In this document: in pieces, positions 17,369 to 27,043 of the stretch
How positions within the stretch are numbered: position 1 is the first letter of the stretch
How the letters are laid out: each line of letters begins with the position of its first letter
Origin: Chelativorans alearensis
GTDB lineage: Bacteria; Pseudomonadota; Alphaproteobacteria; Rhizobiales; Rhizobiaceae
Length of the DNA stretch: 64,000 bases
Assembly (NCBI RefSeq): GCF_010993735.1
Contig: NZ_WQNI01000005.1
Span: 374,501 to 438,500, forward strand
Direction of reading: 5' to 3'
Made by a program: the position numbers and the translations under genes
The notes under the pieces: generated by a model
The model's input: only the letters and a program-made list of their open reading frames with translations
Database searches by the model: none
Told to the model about the DNA's origin: nothing

Positions 17369-17932
17369 TTGATCGATATCGCCGAGGTAGGGGCGAAAGC
17401 CACAAGTGAAATCGCGCGGTCGCTGGCGCAAATCGACGAAGACGCGGCGGCACGAGCCGTCGCCATGTGCGCCGATGCGCGGCGCATCGCACTCTACGGC
17501 GTCGGGCGCGAGGGGCTGATGATGAAGGGCTTCGCCATGCGGCTTTTCCATTTGGGCCTGGACGCGCACGTGGTGGGAGACATGACCACACCACCGCTGG
17601 GCGAAGGCGATCTCCTGATCGTCAGCGCCGGGCCCGGCTATTTCTCGACGGTCTCAGCGCTCGTGGCAACTGCGCGAGCGGCCGGCGCAAAGACCCTATG
17701 CATCACCGCGCAGGCTGACGGGGGCAGCGCCCGCGCCTGCGATGCGGTTCTGGTCCTGCCGGCGCAGACGATGGCCGACGACACGGGCCACGAGGCGACC
17801 TCGACCTTGCCCATGGGCAGCCTCTTCGAGGGTGTCGAGTATGTCGCCTTCGAGCTTCTGGTCCTGGCGCTCAAGGAGCGGCTGGGCGAAAGTGCCGAAA
17901 CGATGCGGGCACGGCACACGAACCTTGAATGA
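17369..17932 (+). CDS. SIS-domain sugar-phosphate isomerase-like protein
   Basis: A 187-residue single SIS domain similar in size to 6-phospho-3-hexuloisomerase (HxlB). Visible features are RIALYGVGREGLMMKGFAMRLFHLG (phosphosugar loop region) followed by DLLIVSAGPGYF and the C-terminal GSLFEGVEYVAFELLV. It should isomerise a ketose phosphate and aldose phosphate, or bind such a ligand. The start is a TTG at 17369 preceded by a strong AAGGGAGGTG. It lies 25 bp after the AraM-like gene and 49 bp before the SDR gene, in the same operon. Confidence 0.85.
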   Translation: MIDIAEVGAKATSEIARSLAQIDEDAAARAVAMCADARRIALYGVGREGLMMKGFAMRLFHLGLDAHVVGDMTTPPLGEGDLLIVSAGPGYFSTVSALVATARAAGAKTLCITAQADGGSARACDAVLVLPAQTMADDTGHEATSTLPMGSLFEGVEYVAFELLVLALKERLGESAETMRARHTNLE

Positions 17933-17981
17933 TACACCGCCAGCCTATCCTGGCTTCGCGCCGGAGGAGGTTCCTGCGCAG

Positions 17982-18752
17982 ATGAACGAGTGGCGCAAAC
18001 GTTTTTCCATCACCGGCAAGCACGCTCTTGTGACGGGCGCGAGCAAGGGTATCGGCGCGGAGATCGCGCGGGTCTTTCTCGATGCCGGCGCCGACATCGC
18101 AGCGGTCGGGCGCGACCCTTCCGGACTGGCTGCGCTTAAGGAAGAGGCCGCCTCCGCAGGCCGCGACCTCATCTGCATCGAAGCCGATCTTGCAGACGTC
18201 GAGGGACCCGTTTTGGCGGCGCAAGAGGCGCTGGCTCACTTCGGCACGATCGACATTCTGGTCAACTGTGCCGGCGTCGCGCATGTGGCTCCGATCTTCG
18301 ATCTATCGGTCGAGGATTGGAACACGACGATGAATGTGAACCTGCGCGCGCCTTTCCTCATCGCACGCACTGTCGCGCCTGCCATGATTGCCCAGCGCCG
18401 GGGTAAGATCGTCAACATCTCCTCGCAGACCGGCGTCGTGGCGCTGGAGGACCATGCCGCCTACGCCAGCTCGAAGGCGGCACTCAACGCGCTGACAAAG
18501 TCCATGACCGCCGAATGGGCGCGCCACAACATCCAGATCAACGCCATATGCCCGACCGTGGTCATGACGCCCATGGGACGGCGCGTGTGGAGCCCGCCGG
18601 AAAAGAGCGGTCCCATGCTCGCCAAGACGCCGGCCGGAAGGTTCGGCGAGCCGGTCGAAGTCGCCGACTGTGCCCTCTATCTGTCCTCCCCCGCTTCCGA
18701 CCTGATCAATGGTGCGCTGATCATGATCGAGGGAGGCTACACCTCCCTTTGA
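17982..18752 (+). CDS. Short-chain dehydrogenase/reductase (polyol dehydrogenase-like)
   Basis: A 256-residue classical SDR. TGASKGIG is the NAD(P)-binding loop, NCAG the structural motif, and catalytic residues are S in NISSQTG and Y/K in YASSKAALN. The C-terminus (ALIMIEGGYTSL) is typical of SDRs that oxidise sugars and polyols, such as threitol, xylitol or gluconate dehydrogenases. The ATG at 17982 follows GGAGGAGG at 17963-17970. It closes the plus-strand operon of the sugar locus and probably performs the first oxidation of an imported polyol, making the ketose used by the FGGY kinase (inference). Confidence 0.9.
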   Translation: MNEWRKRFSITGKHALVTGASKGIGAEIARVFLDAGADIAAVGRDPSGLAALKEEAASAGRDLICIEADLADVEGPVLAAQEALAHFGTIDILVNCAGVAHVAPIFDLSVEDWNTTMNVNLRAPFLIARTVAPAMIAQRRGKIVNISSQTGVVALEDHAAYASSKAALNALTKSMTAEWARHNIQINAICPTVVMTPMGRRVWSPPEKSGPMLAKTPAGRFGEPVEVADCALYLSSPASDLINGALIMIEGGYTSL

Positions 18753-18848
18753 GCGGCGCGCCACGCTGGGGCCGCCGTCCGGTTGCGAGACGATGCGCAG
18801 CTCGTGCGGCGGCGGAATGACGATCGTGACCTTGATAGGGATCAACCT

Positions 18849-19766
18849 TCATCGTGACATCGTCTGTGCAGCTTTTCGCACTTTGAGATGCCGTAGCCTG
18901 ATCGCTTCCACAGCGGCGACCGCGCGTTCGGTGGCGCGTGCGATGGTCGTATCGGCGCTCAATTGCGGTTCCTGTTCCGCAAGCCGCTGGAGACCGCGAG
19001 CGGCGGCTTGCTTCAGCGCCAGATTGAAGGGGCGCGCCACTGGTGAGCGGTCTAAGCTGCGGCTCCTATGGCCGGTTCCCTGGCCACCCGAGAGTGCCGA
19101 CCAGGCCTCGCGCATCGTGGAGGGAAAGAGCTTGTGCGCCCTGAGCGGGACGTCCAGTGACTCGGCCCAGTCGGTCCACTTGAAGCGATGCACCTTCGCG
19201 ATGGGTGTGACGGCCACCCACGGAGTTCGCAGGGCGTCAGCCACAATTGCGCCATGCATGGATTCGGTGATCACCAGACGCGCGCCCTGTATCTCGCTGA
19301 GCACAGTCTCCACATCGCTCGAAGGATCGACGAAGCGGATTCCGGCTAGCGCACATGTCTCCTTCCAATTGCCCCGGTCGAGACTCTGGAAATGCGGAAT
19401 GAAAATAACAGACGTTTCCGGCGCCGGCGGCGGAAGCTCTACCGCCCGCAAAAGCACGGCGCCATCGGTGATGACCCGATCGCGCGGTATCTTCAGGATA
19501 TCCGCCGAGCGCGGTCCGCGCACAAAGACGAACTCCCAAAAGCCGTCATGCACGTCGGGCGGGTCGGTATAGCCGCCGTAGCCGGAGCCGGCGACGATCT
19601 TGTAAGCCTCTCGCGGATAGCTGTCGTAGATGATCGAACCAATGCCGACGAAAAGCTCGCGCTCGTCGTCATCGAAGAACCCCTCCTCCAGGAGCCGTGG
19701 CCAGATATAAGCGTTGAGATCGTCGCCGAAATTGGGAATCTTGCATTGGAAGTAGGTGAGCTTCAT
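18849..19766 (-). CDS. exoV: ExoV-like polysaccharide pyruvyl transferase
   Basis: A 305-residue member of the polysaccharide pyruvyl transferase family, which transfers pyruvate from phosphoenolpyruvate as a ketal to a terminal sugar of the lipid-linked repeat. Typical features are KIPNFGDDLNAYIWPRLL at the start, GIGSIIYDSY, VAGSGYGGY, VFVRGPRSADIL and LVITESMHGAIVADALRTP. The ATG at 19766 has GGAGA seven bases upstream. In S. meliloti exoV sits mid-cluster; here it is at the left end, separated from exoP by a phosphatase gene on the other strand. The last 60 or so residues look low-complexity and basic. Confidence 0.85.
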   Translation of the reverse strand: MKLTYFQCKIPNFGDDLNAYIWPRLLEEGFFDDDERELFVGIGSIIYDSYPREAYKIVAGSGYGGYTDPPDVHDGFWEFVFVRGPRSADILKIPRDRVITDGAVLLRAVELPPPAPETSVIFIPHFQSLDRGNWKETCALAGIRFVDPSSDVETVLSEIQGARLVITESMHGAIVADALRTPWVAVTPIAKVHRFKWTDWAESLDVPLRAHKLFPSTMREAWSALSGGQGTGHRSRSLDRSPVARPFNLALKQAAARGLQRLAEQEPQLSADTTIARATERAVAAVEAIRLRHLKVRKAAQTMSR

Positions 19767-20034
19767 CCACGTCTCCTGTGAAATGCCGCGCCCGACAGCA
19801 CGCGCCTGGGCGTTCTCGGCGCCGTCGTCACACCCATGAGGAGACCCCGGAAGGCGACGACAAGGCGCCCACCTTGTGCGGGCAGCGCGGAATTTCGCCT
19901 TTTCCGTTCGATGCAGCGTCACTCAGGCGCAGATGCATGAAGCCTCCGACAGTCGCCCATCCAGCGCGCTTGGGATAAGAAGAAACCGGGTTCCGCGAAA
20001 AGGCGTATGCCACAACAGGCCCATGAGGATGCCG

Positions 20035-20853
20035 ATGGATAAACTTACCGGCCTTTTGAAGCTGAGCAGCCGTACGGCGCCGAAGCGGCGTCCGAGGCTG
20101 CGGCTGAACGAGCCGGATACCGCGATTTATGCCGTCGGCGACGTGCACGGCTGCCTGGAGCAGCTTTTGGATCTGGAGCAAAAGATCGCCATGGACGCGC
20201 AAACGCTGCCGGGCAAAAAGCTGATCGTCATGCTGGGCGACTATGTCGACCGGGGTCCCGCCTCCTCGCAAGTACTCGACCATCTGGAAGGGCGACCGCC
20301 GGCCGGATTCGAGCGCATCTGTCTTACGGGCAACCATGAACTGCTCATGCTCGCCTACCTCGAAGGGCGCTGCGCGCTTTCGCAGTGGTTGGAACTCGGA
20401 GCCGGGACCACGCTCCTGTCTTACGGCATCGATCATGACCGTCTGTCGCACGTCTACCGCCAGCCAAGCGAGATCGATACGGTCATCCGCAAGGCAATAC
20501 CGCGCTCGCATATCGCCTTCCTCCGGTCCCTGCCGGTATTGGTCGAGACGCCGAGGCTTGTTTTCGTGCATGCAGGCTTTCGTCCCGATGTTCCGCTCGA
20601 CCGTCAATCGGATGACCAACTTGTCTCCATTCGCTCGCCTTTCTACGAACGCGCGCATCTGCTCGAGCGAATTGTGGTGCATGGGCACACCCCGGTCTCG
20701 GAGCCACGCCTCGAAGGCAAGCGGTGCAATATCGATACCGGCGCCTGTCTCGGAGGGCCGCTTACGGCCTTGCGCATCTGGCGGGGCAAGGGACGCTTCC
20801 TGCAAAGCCGCGCATCCAGGATGCGACCTCCTCATTCAAAACGGTCCCCGTAG
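20035..20853 (+). CDS. PPP-family serine/threonine (or dual-specificity) protein phosphatase
   Basis: A 272-residue metallophosphoesterase with the three classic motifs GDVHG (35-39), GDYVDRG (68-74) and GNHE (99-102), plus HGHTP near the end. This is the lambda-phosphatase/bacterial PPP signature. The ATG at 20035 follows AGGA five bases earlier; 20023 and 20029 are alternative ATGs. It is convergent with exoP, the two 3' ends overlapping by 22 bp. Neighbourhood suggests that it acts on phosphorylated ExoP or another regulator of polysaccharide export, replacing the low-molecular-weight tyrosine phosphatase seen in many capsule loci. This role is inference. Confidence 0.88.
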   Translation: MDKLTGLLKLSSRTAPKRRPRLRLNEPDTAIYAVGDVHGCLEQLLDLEQKIAMDAQTLPGKKLIVMLGDYVDRGPASSQVLDHLEGRPPAGFERICLTGNHELLMLAYLEGRCALSQWLELGAGTTLLSYGIDHDRLSHVYRQPSEIDTVIRKAIPRSHIAFLRSLPVLVETPRLVFVHAGFRPDVPLDRQSDDQLVSIRSPFYERAHLLERIVVHGHTPVSEPRLEGKRCNIDTGACLGGPLTALRIWRGKGRFLQSRASRMRPPHSKRSP

Positions 20854-23132
20854 TAGGCGCCGTAGCGGCCCATGTAGCCTTCCGCCCCGCCCGGCGCGGC
20901 ATAGCGTGAGAGTTTCTTCATATCGGCCTTGTTGAGGATGACGCCGATCGTCTTCGAAGCGATCCGGCGATCCGACTGGAGCGTGGAGCGCAGCAGGGCA
21001 CGCGGCGTGGCACCCCATTCGGCCACGACGATGAAGCCGTCGGCCATCGGCTCGAATGCCTTGGCGTCAATCACCGGCCCCAGCGGCGGCAGGTCGATCA
21101 CTATGTAGGTGAACATGCGACGCGCCTCCTCGATGAGCCGCTGCATGCTGGGGCCCGAAAGCAACTCGCTGGTATGCGCGAAGTGCTTGCCGTTGGCGGG
21201 TAGGATGGCGAGGTGCATGCTGCGGTCTATACGTACGTAGCTTGGCCAGTGCTTTTCGCCCATCACGGCTTCGGCAAGCCCCCCGCCGGGTGTACCCGAA
21301 AGGCTTCGGCTGAGGCCCCGGTGGCGCAGGTCTCCATCGATCAGCAATGTCTTCGCCCCGCTGGCGGCCGCGAGGCAGGCGAAATTCGCCGCGGCCGTCG
21401 TCTTGCCCTCGTCGGGAAGAACCGAAACAAAGCCGATCACCTTACTGCTTGTGCCCTGCAACACAAGATCGGCGGAAAGCCGCGCGTTGCGCATGGTTTC
21501 GGCGAAGGATGACCCTGGTGCGTCCTTGGTGACACGCAGAATGGCCGGCGAAATCGTGATCGCCTTCTCGCCCTCCGGCTTGCTCCCGGAGTTTTTTCCT
21601 CTCCGTGCCGCCCCTTGGAGAAGCGGCAGATATCCAAGGAACTTGAGGCCCAGCGCGTCCTTGACGTCTTCGCCGGTACGGAAGAAGCGCTCCCGAAACT
21701 CCTGCAGCACCGCCACGCCGCCGCCGGCGAAAAGTCCCAGGACGAGCGACAGAGCGAGTACCATAGTCTTGCTGGGGCTCGAAGGCCCAACCGGGTTTTC
21801 GGCTTCCGAGATCACCCGCGCCTTGGCGATCGGCAGCGAACGCTGCTGCGAGGCTTCCTCGTAGCGCGCCAGGTAGGTCTGATAGAGATTGGAGAGGGTG
21901 GTCGATCTCTGCTCGAGTTCACGCAACCTGACCATAGCCCTGCCCGTCTGCGAGCTTTCATCGGCCATGGTTCCGACATTGCCGCCTAACGATTCCTCGC
22001 GGGCAAGAGCCACGTTATATTCGTTGCGATAGGACTCGGTGAGCTGTTGGAGTTCGCTGAATATCTGCCGCTCGAGCTCGGCTTGTTCGCGGTGCAGGTT
22101 GATGAGCTGCGGATGCTCCTCGCCGAAGCGAGCTTCGATGTCCGCCGCGCGGCTGCTAATTGTCAGATAGCGGGATTTCAACTCGTTGATGAGGGTGCTG
22201 TTGGGCTGGTCCGGGGGGATGGTGGCATTGCGCACGGCATTTTCGGGCCCGCTTTCGATGATGGACTTGTATTGCTCGTAGCGTGCGCGCGCATTTGCCG
22301 TCTCGGCCCGCGCCAGGATCAGTTGGTTGTTCAGGTCCGACAGTTGCTGTTCGGAGAGCAGTTCGCCGCTGGCTGCCGTCAGCCCGTTTTCGGCCCGGAA
22401 CGTCTCGACTTCAAGCGCGGCGGCCTGCGAGCTTTGCTGCAATTCATCGAGCCGGCTCTGCAGCCACACCATGGCACGCTGAGTGGCATCGAAATTGGCT
22501 TCGAGCTGATCGGAAAGATAGGCGTTGGCATACGCACGCGCGATCGATCCGGCCAGTTTCGGGTCGTAGGCGGTTAAAGACACTTCGAGAGCGAAACTGC
22601 GCCCGACCCGCTCGGCCGACATATATCGCTGAAGGAGGGCAGTTGCCTTGCCGATGGCCGCCTCCTCTGCCGACGCCCCGGTCTGTGCGGGCTTTGACGG
22701 CGTAAATACTCTCAACGCCGCCTTGACGCTGGACTTCAGCCACGCCACGGGAGCCTGTGGCGGATTGAGGAACACCTCATTCTCATGCAGGCCCTCGGCG
22801 AGGACGACGGTGCGGGCGAGCCGTGCGGACCTGAGAATTTCCACTTCACTCAGGATCATGGAATCGGTCCGCATGCTGTTGGCTACGGGCGGTTCCTCTT
22901 GCGTGAATTTCGCCAGTTCCTCATCGATCAGGATGCGGGTGACCGCGGTATAGACGGGCGGCGTAACGAGCAGATAAGCAACTCCGAGCGCCAGGCCCAG
23001 CGCGGTGATGAGCGCGATCAGCCAGGCGCGCCGCCGCAGGGCGGCAAACAGCATCTCCAGATCGATGAAATTCTCTTTCTGCTCATCGTGCTGGAAGAGA
23101 CTGCTGTTCAGTTGCTGATTTCTTTGATGCAT
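20832..23132 (-). CDS. exoP: ExoP-like polysaccharide co-polymerase with BY-kinase domain
   Basis: A 766-residue inner-membrane protein controlling exopolysaccharide chain length and export. A Wzz domain follows a first membrane segment (about 37-57); a long periplasmic coiled-coil leads to a second segment preceded by ENPVGPSSPSK (PCP proline-rich motif). The cytosolic tyrosine-kinase domain has Walker A in LPDEGKTTAAANFA (K577), Walker A-prime in LLIDGDLR and YIVIDLPPLGPV. The C-terminal tyrosine cluster is Y744, Y753, Y757, Y760 and Y761. The ATG at 23132 is used. It is transcribed with exoN, exoO, exoM, exoA and exoL upstream of it. Confidence 0.95.
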   Translation of the reverse strand: MHQRNQQLNSSLFQHDEQKENFIDLEMLFAALRRRAWLIALITALGLALGVAYLLVTPPVYTAVTRILIDEELAKFTQEEPPVANSMRTDSMILSEVEILRSARLARTVVLAEGLHENEVFLNPPQAPVAWLKSSVKAALRVFTPSKPAQTGASAEEAAIGKATALLQRYMSAERVGRSFALEVSLTAYDPKLAGSIARAYANAYLSDQLEANFDATQRAMVWLQSRLDELQQSSQAAALEVETFRAENGLTAASGELLSEQQLSDLNNQLILARAETANARARYEQYKSIIESGPENAVRNATIPPDQPNSTLINELKSRYLTISSRAADIEARFGEEHPQLINLHREQAELERQIFSELQQLTESYRNEYNVALAREESLGGNVGTMADESSQTGRAMVRLRELEQRSTTLSNLYQTYLARYEEASQQRSLPIAKARVISEAENPVGPSSPSKTMVLALSLVLGLFAGGGVAVLQEFRERFFRTGEDVKDALGLKFLGYLPLLQGAARRGKNSGSKPEGEKAITISPAILRVTKDAPGSSFAETMRNARLSADLVLQGTSSKVIGFVSVLPDEGKTTAAANFACLAAASGAKTLLIDGDLRHRGLSRSLSGTPGGGLAEAVMGEKHWPSYVRIDRSMHLAILPANGKHFAHTSELLSGPSMQRLIEEARRMFTYIVIDLPPLGPVIDAKAFEPMADGFIVVAEWGATPRALLRSTLQSDRRIASKTIGVILNKADMKKLSRYAAPGGAEGYMGRYGAYYGDRFE

Positions 23133-23181
23133 CAATCACCCGCACTACTTCGGCAATTCGCCGCCCGTCAGTTCGCGATGT

Positions 23182-24078
23182 TCACGCCGCGTCGCTGCGG
23201 AGTTCCTGCGCCGACACCATTTCCATGATCGGCTCGAGCACGAGATCGCGAATGTCCGAGCGGGCGAATGCGAAAGCCACATTCGCTTGAATGAAGCCAT
23301 CCTTCGATCCGCAATCGAACATCCGGCCCTTGAACGGTGCTGCATAGAATTTCTGCGCCTCCATCAGGCGATGCATCGCATCCGTCAGCTGGATTTCGTT
23401 GCCCGCACCCCGCTGCTGGTTGCCCAGGAGCGAGAAGATGTCCGGCTGAAGAATGTAACGACCGTTGATGTAGCTGTTCGAAGGCGCCACCGACGGGTCC
23501 GGCTTTTCCACCATTTCGGTGACCTCGAATCCTGTTCCGACGGGCTTTCCCTTGCCGACGATGCCGTATTTGTGGGTCAGGGCAGGATCGCACTCCTCGA
23601 CGGAGATCACATTGCCGCCGGTCTCGGCGTAGAGCTCCATCGCACCGGCAAGGCATCCCCGCACGCCATAGGAGACCATGTCGGGTAAAAGGATGGCGAA
23701 GGGCTCCTCACCGATCAGGTCGCGTGCACACCAGATGGCGTGCCCCAATCCATCCGGCGACTGCTGCCGCGTGAAGCTTACCGCGCCGGCGGGAAGCTGC
23801 AGCTTATCCAGTTCGGCAAGTTGCTTCGATTTGCCGGCCCTTTTCAGCGTCTCGCTGAGTTCGGGCTGGACGTCGAAATAGTCTTCGATCGCGGTCTTGT
23901 TGCGTCCGGTCACGAAGACAATGTGCTCGATGCCGGCCTCCAGTGCCTCATCGACCGCATATTGCACGACGGGCCGGTCGACGACCGTGAGCATCTCCTT
24001 TGGTACGGATTTGGTCGCCGGCAGGAACCTCGTGCCAAGTCCCGCCACGGGGATCACTGCTTTCCTTACCTTCCGCAT
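23182..24078 (-). CDS. exoN: UTP-glucose-1-phosphate uridylyltransferase
   Basis: A 298-residue GalU/ExoN enzyme making UDP-glucose from UTP and glucose-1-phosphate, the donor for the glucosyl residues of the exopolysaccharide. The N-terminus [20 protein letters not shown] is the nucleotide-binding signature; [19 protein letters not shown] and [12 protein letters not shown] are also diagnostic. Length is normal. It lies between exoO and exoP exactly as in S. meliloti, 16 bp after exoO and 49 bp before exoP. Confidence 0.95.
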   Translation of the reverse strand: MRKVRKAVIPVAGLGTRFLPATKSVPKEMLTVVDRPVVQYAVDEALEAGIEHIVFVTGRNKTAIEDYFDVQPELSETLKRAGKSKQLAELDKLQLPAGAVSFTRQQSPDGLGHAIWCARDLIGEEPFAILLPDMVSYGVRGCLAGAMELYAETGGNVISVEECDPALTHKYGIVGKGKPVGTGFEVTEMVEKPDPSVAPSNSYINGRYILQPDIFSLLGNQQRGAGNEIQLTDAMHRLMEAQKFYAAPFKGRMFDCGSKDGFIQANVAFAFARSDIRDLVLEPIMEMVSAQELRSDAA

Positions 24079-24094
24079 TGGCCTTTTTCTCCGT

Positions 24095-25072
24095 TCAAGA
24101 TTGGACTTCCCCGTGCCCTTGCGAATTTCCCCAGCTCAGTTGCGCTGCCATGCGGCGCAGCCTGACGCCGATGGGCATGTGCAAATAGCGCAGCGCCGCG
24201 GGATCGCGAACCGCGATCCGGGCCGCCTTCAGCAGCGCCTTTTCCTTCAGGCAATGAACGACTGACAGAAAGGACGCCGCCTGACGAAGGCTCCGACTGC
24301 GTTCACGCAGCGCCTGCCGTGCTGCCGAATCCAGATCGTACGCCTGCTCGAAGCCGGCATCGGCGGCCAGCATCGCCTCCACATGCCGCATTTCGAGAAC
24401 GCGGGAGATCGATCCACCGCGCACGTTATAGACGTAGCCGGCCTGCGGCTCGACCGCGCAGCGCGCACCCTTGGCAAGGGCCGCTGCCAGGAAGAGATAA
24501 TCTTCACCGATGCGCAGGTTCTCGTCATAGCGAAGACCGTGCGCTTCAAGGAATGCGCGCTGGAAGACCGGTTTCATGTAGCCGAAATTGTACTTCGCTT
24601 GGAAAATGCGGTTCGAGCGGATGAAGTCGACGAGTGTGAGTTGCCCGAGCTTCGCGAGATCCGGCGGGGAAAACATCATCTCGTGTCGCGCTTGGTCCCG
24701 CTCCGCTACGAAAAGATTGTCGACAGCCACTTGCGCGCCGTCCCGCTTTGCCCGCTCGACCATACGGACAAGCCTGTCCGGCTGCATTGTGTCATCGGAG
24801 TCCAGCACCGCAATCCAACGCCCCTGCGCCCGCTCCAGGCCGACATTGCGCGCGCCGCCCGGGCCGCGATTCTTGGCAAGGTCGATAAGCTTTACCGATG
24901 CGTCGGAAAACGCACGGGCGACTTCCGCCGTCCGGTCATCGGAGGCATCGTTGACAACGAGGATCTCGACGGCAATCTCGCGCTGACCCAGCGCGCTGCG
25001 GATAGCACCGGCAAGCGTCGCCTCGGCATTGAAGGCGGCGATGATGATGCTGACGTCAGGCTGCATTGCCAT
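24095..25072 (-). CDS. exoO: ExoO-like family 2 glycosyltransferase
   Basis: A 325-residue GT2 enzyme, probably a beta-glucosyltransferase extending the lipid-linked repeat. [18 protein letters not shown] and [13 protein letters not shown] begin the GT-A fold; [14 protein letters not shown] holds the DxD-type metal site and [13 protein letters not shown] the probable catalytic-base region. The start is ATG 25072 or 25066; either overlaps the end of exoM. Its order between exoM and exoN is that of S. meliloti. A clear paralogue lies at 30601-31599. Confidence 0.9.
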   Translation of the reverse strand: MAMQPDVSIIIAAFNAEATLAGAIRSALGQREIAVEILVVNDASDDRTAEVARAFSDASVKLIDLAKNRGPGGARNVGLERAQGRWIAVLDSDDTMQPDRLVRMVERAKRDGAQVAVDNLFVAERDQARHEMMFSPPDLAKLGQLTLVDFIRSNRIFQAKYNFGYMKPVFQRAFLEAHGLRYDENLRIGEDYLFLAAALAKGARCAVEPQAGYVYNVRGGSISRVLEMRHVEAMLAADAGFEQAYDLDSAARQALRERSRSLRQAASFLSVVHCLKEKALLKAARIAVRDPAALRYLHMPIGVRLRRMAAQLSWGNSQGHGEVQS

Positions 25073-26018
25073 GCTCCGCTGTCGGAGAAACGCTGCCATA
25101 TTGGCGAATCTCGCGCAGGCCGAGCAGGCCGGCCACTACCCCGACATGCATGGTGCCGCGCAGGATGGATGGGTTCCGCCGAGCCGCGATCGGGCAAAGG
25201 ACGGAAGCGATAGCGAAACAATATCCGGCCTTCAGGCTCGCAAGCCCGACATGAGCGAGCCGCTGCCCTACCGCCGATCTGCCGGCCAGAAGCCGCCCGT
25301 GCGTTTGGCCCGTACGAAAGCGGCGCCTGGCCAACCATGAAAAGCGCGCACGGCTTTCCGGCACGATCTCCTCCACCCAGGCCTCGGGCGCATAGGCGAT
25401 CTTGCCGCCAGCCTCGTGAAGCCGCGTGAAGAAATCGGTATCCTCACCGCCCGAGCGCCCGAACGCCAGGACGAAGCGCCGCCCTTCCACGAACGGCGAA
25501 GCAGCCTTCAAGAGGACGTTGCATGTGTAGCCCGTACGGATTTCCCCCCTTACCCAGACGGGAAATGTCGAATGGCTATCCGCCCGCCGCATCCATCCCG
25601 GCGCGCCGGGACCGTAGACCGCCCTGACCGGGCCGAGCACCGCGTCGGCGCCGGTCGCCAGAGCCCTATCCAGAAGATGTCTCAGCCAGGGACGCGTGGC
25701 GGTTTCATCGTCATCGATGAAAGCCAGGAAATTCCCCCCGCCCGCATCGAGGCAGGCATTGCGGGCGATAGAGATGTTCCGGGCGGGCGCATGGATATAG
25801 AGCAGTTCGTGCGGAAAACCTTCGGCCATGGCATCGATGCGGTCCCGCGCGCTCGGCGTCACGTCATTGTCCGCCACGATCACCCGCAACCTGGCGCCAT
25901 CCGGCACGTCGAGCCTCGCGACGGAGGCCAGCGTGTCGGCGAGCGCACGCCTGCGGAACGTGCAGATGCAGATGTCTATCAGCAGCGGCGACGGCGCCTT
26001 GGCGGATGCGGTGCTCAT
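25056..26018 (-). CDS. exoM: ExoM-like family 2 glycosyltransferase
   Basis: A 320-residue GT2 protein. The N-terminal part has IDICICTFRRRALADTLASV, VIVADNDVTPSA and, for the metal site, FLAFIDDDETATRPWL; SGGEDTDFFTRLHEAGG is the acceptor/base region. In succinoglycan synthesis ExoM adds a beta-1,4 glucose to the trisaccharide. Start ATG 26018 overlaps the exoA stop (ATGA) and its end overlaps exoO, so exoA, exoM and exoO are translationally coupled. The C-terminal hydrophobic stretch probably contacts the membrane. Confidence 0.92.
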   Translation of the reverse strand: MSTASAKAPSPLLIDICICTFRRRALADTLASVARLDVPDGARLRVIVADNDVTPSARDRIDAMAEGFPHELLYIHAPARNISIARNACLDAGGGNFLAFIDDDETATRPWLRHLLDRALATGADAVLGPVRAVYGPGAPGWMRRADSHSTFPVWVRGEIRTGYTCNVLLKAASPFVEGRRFVLAFGRSGGEDTDFFTRLHEAGGKIAYAPEAWVEEIVPESRARFSWLARRRFRTGQTHGRLLAGRSAVGQRLAHVGLASLKAGYCFAIASVLCPIAARRNPSILRGTMHVGVVAGLLGLREIRQYGSVSPTAEHGNAA

Positions 26019-27043
26019 GTCGTCCGCTTTCCTCGCTTGCGGGAATTGAGCATCTGCAGCCAGAAGCCGACAGACCATGCGAAATGCATGATCATCACGG
26101 CGATGCTGGCAAGCAGCGCGCGAGGATCGCGCTGTCCGATGCCCAGCGCCACGCCGTATGCGAGACAGATGATAACCCATAGCGAGAGCGGCACGGCCGC
26201 CCACCAGCGAAACAGGGCGAGTAATGCGCCAGCGGCAAGCGGCAGGACCATCGCCGGCAGGAGCTGCCGCAGCTTCGGCATTGCGCTGTGCTTGAGGATG
26301 TTGAGGGCGCGGCCCTGCCCATAATTCAGATATTGGCGGAAAAGGCCGGCAACCGTGTCGCGCGGATAGTAGGTCATCCTGGTCTTGTCGGTCAGCCAGA
26401 TCCGGTACCCGGACGCGCGCAGACGGTGATCCAACTCCGCGTCCTCGTTATAGCCGAAAGTCTCGTCATAGCCGCCCACGGCGCGAAAGGGTTCGATACG
26501 CATGAGAGCGTGGTGGCCATGGTCCACCCACTGCCCCTTCGCGCCCTGGCGGTGTTTCGATCCACCATTTCCGAGCCTGGAGTTCTGCGCGATGGCCGCC
26601 GCCCGCTGGAACAGGCTGCGCCCCTCGGTAAGCATCGCGACCACGACAGAATCCGCGCCCGTCGTCTCGGCCTCGGCGACCAGGCGGTCACAGAAATCGT
26701 CCGGGTAGTCCGCATGGGCATCGATGCGGATCAGGCAATCGACGTCGTCGCCGAGCTGCTGAACGGCAAGATTGATCGCCGCACCCTGCCGCTTCCGTTC
26801 GTTATGAAGAACAATGACGCGTGGATTTGCCTCGGCGATGCGGGCAAGGATTTCGAGGGTGCCGTCAGTGCTGCCGCCATCGGCGACGACGATCCGCATT
26901 CCCTGCCGGGCCGCCGCTGCCTCCAGCCCCTGAAGCAGGCGCTCGATATGCGCTGCCTCGTTGAGACACGGTATCACCACCATGGCACGCAGCCGCGTAA
27001 CGGGCTCGGCTTTGCTTGCAATTACGGGTGCTTCACAATTCAT
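26015..27043 (-). CDS. exoA: ExoA-like beta-1,3-glucosyltransferase
   Basis: A 342-residue GT2 protein that should add the first glucose to lipid-linked galactose. Motifs are MVVIPCLNEAAHIERLL, VVADGGSTDGTLEI, LIRIDAHADYPDDF, GYNEDAELDHRLRASG and YYPRDTVAGLFRQYLNYGQG (QxxRW-like region). Hydrophobic segments near the C-terminus (about 265-325) anchor it to the inner membrane, as in ExoA. Start ATG 27043 overlaps the exoL stop (ATGA). It belongs to the exoL-exoA-exoM-exoO-exoN-exoP transcript. Confidence 0.94.
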   Translation of the reverse strand: MNCEAPVIASKAEPVTRLRAMVVIPCLNEAAHIERLLQGLEAAAARQGMRIVVADGGSTDGTLEILARIAEANPRVIVLHNERKRQGAAINLAVQQLGDDVDCLIRIDAHADYPDDFCDRLVAEAETTGADSVVVAMLTEGRSLFQRAAAIAQNSRLGNGGSKHRQGAKGQWVDHGHHALMRIEPFRAVGGYDETFGYNEDAELDHRLRASGYRIWLTDKTRMTYYPRDTVAGLFRQYLNYGQGRALNILKHSAMPKLRQLLPAMVLPLAAGALLALFRWWAAVPLSLWVIICLAYGVALGIGQRDPRALLASIAVMIMHFAWSVGFWLQMLNSRKRGKRTT

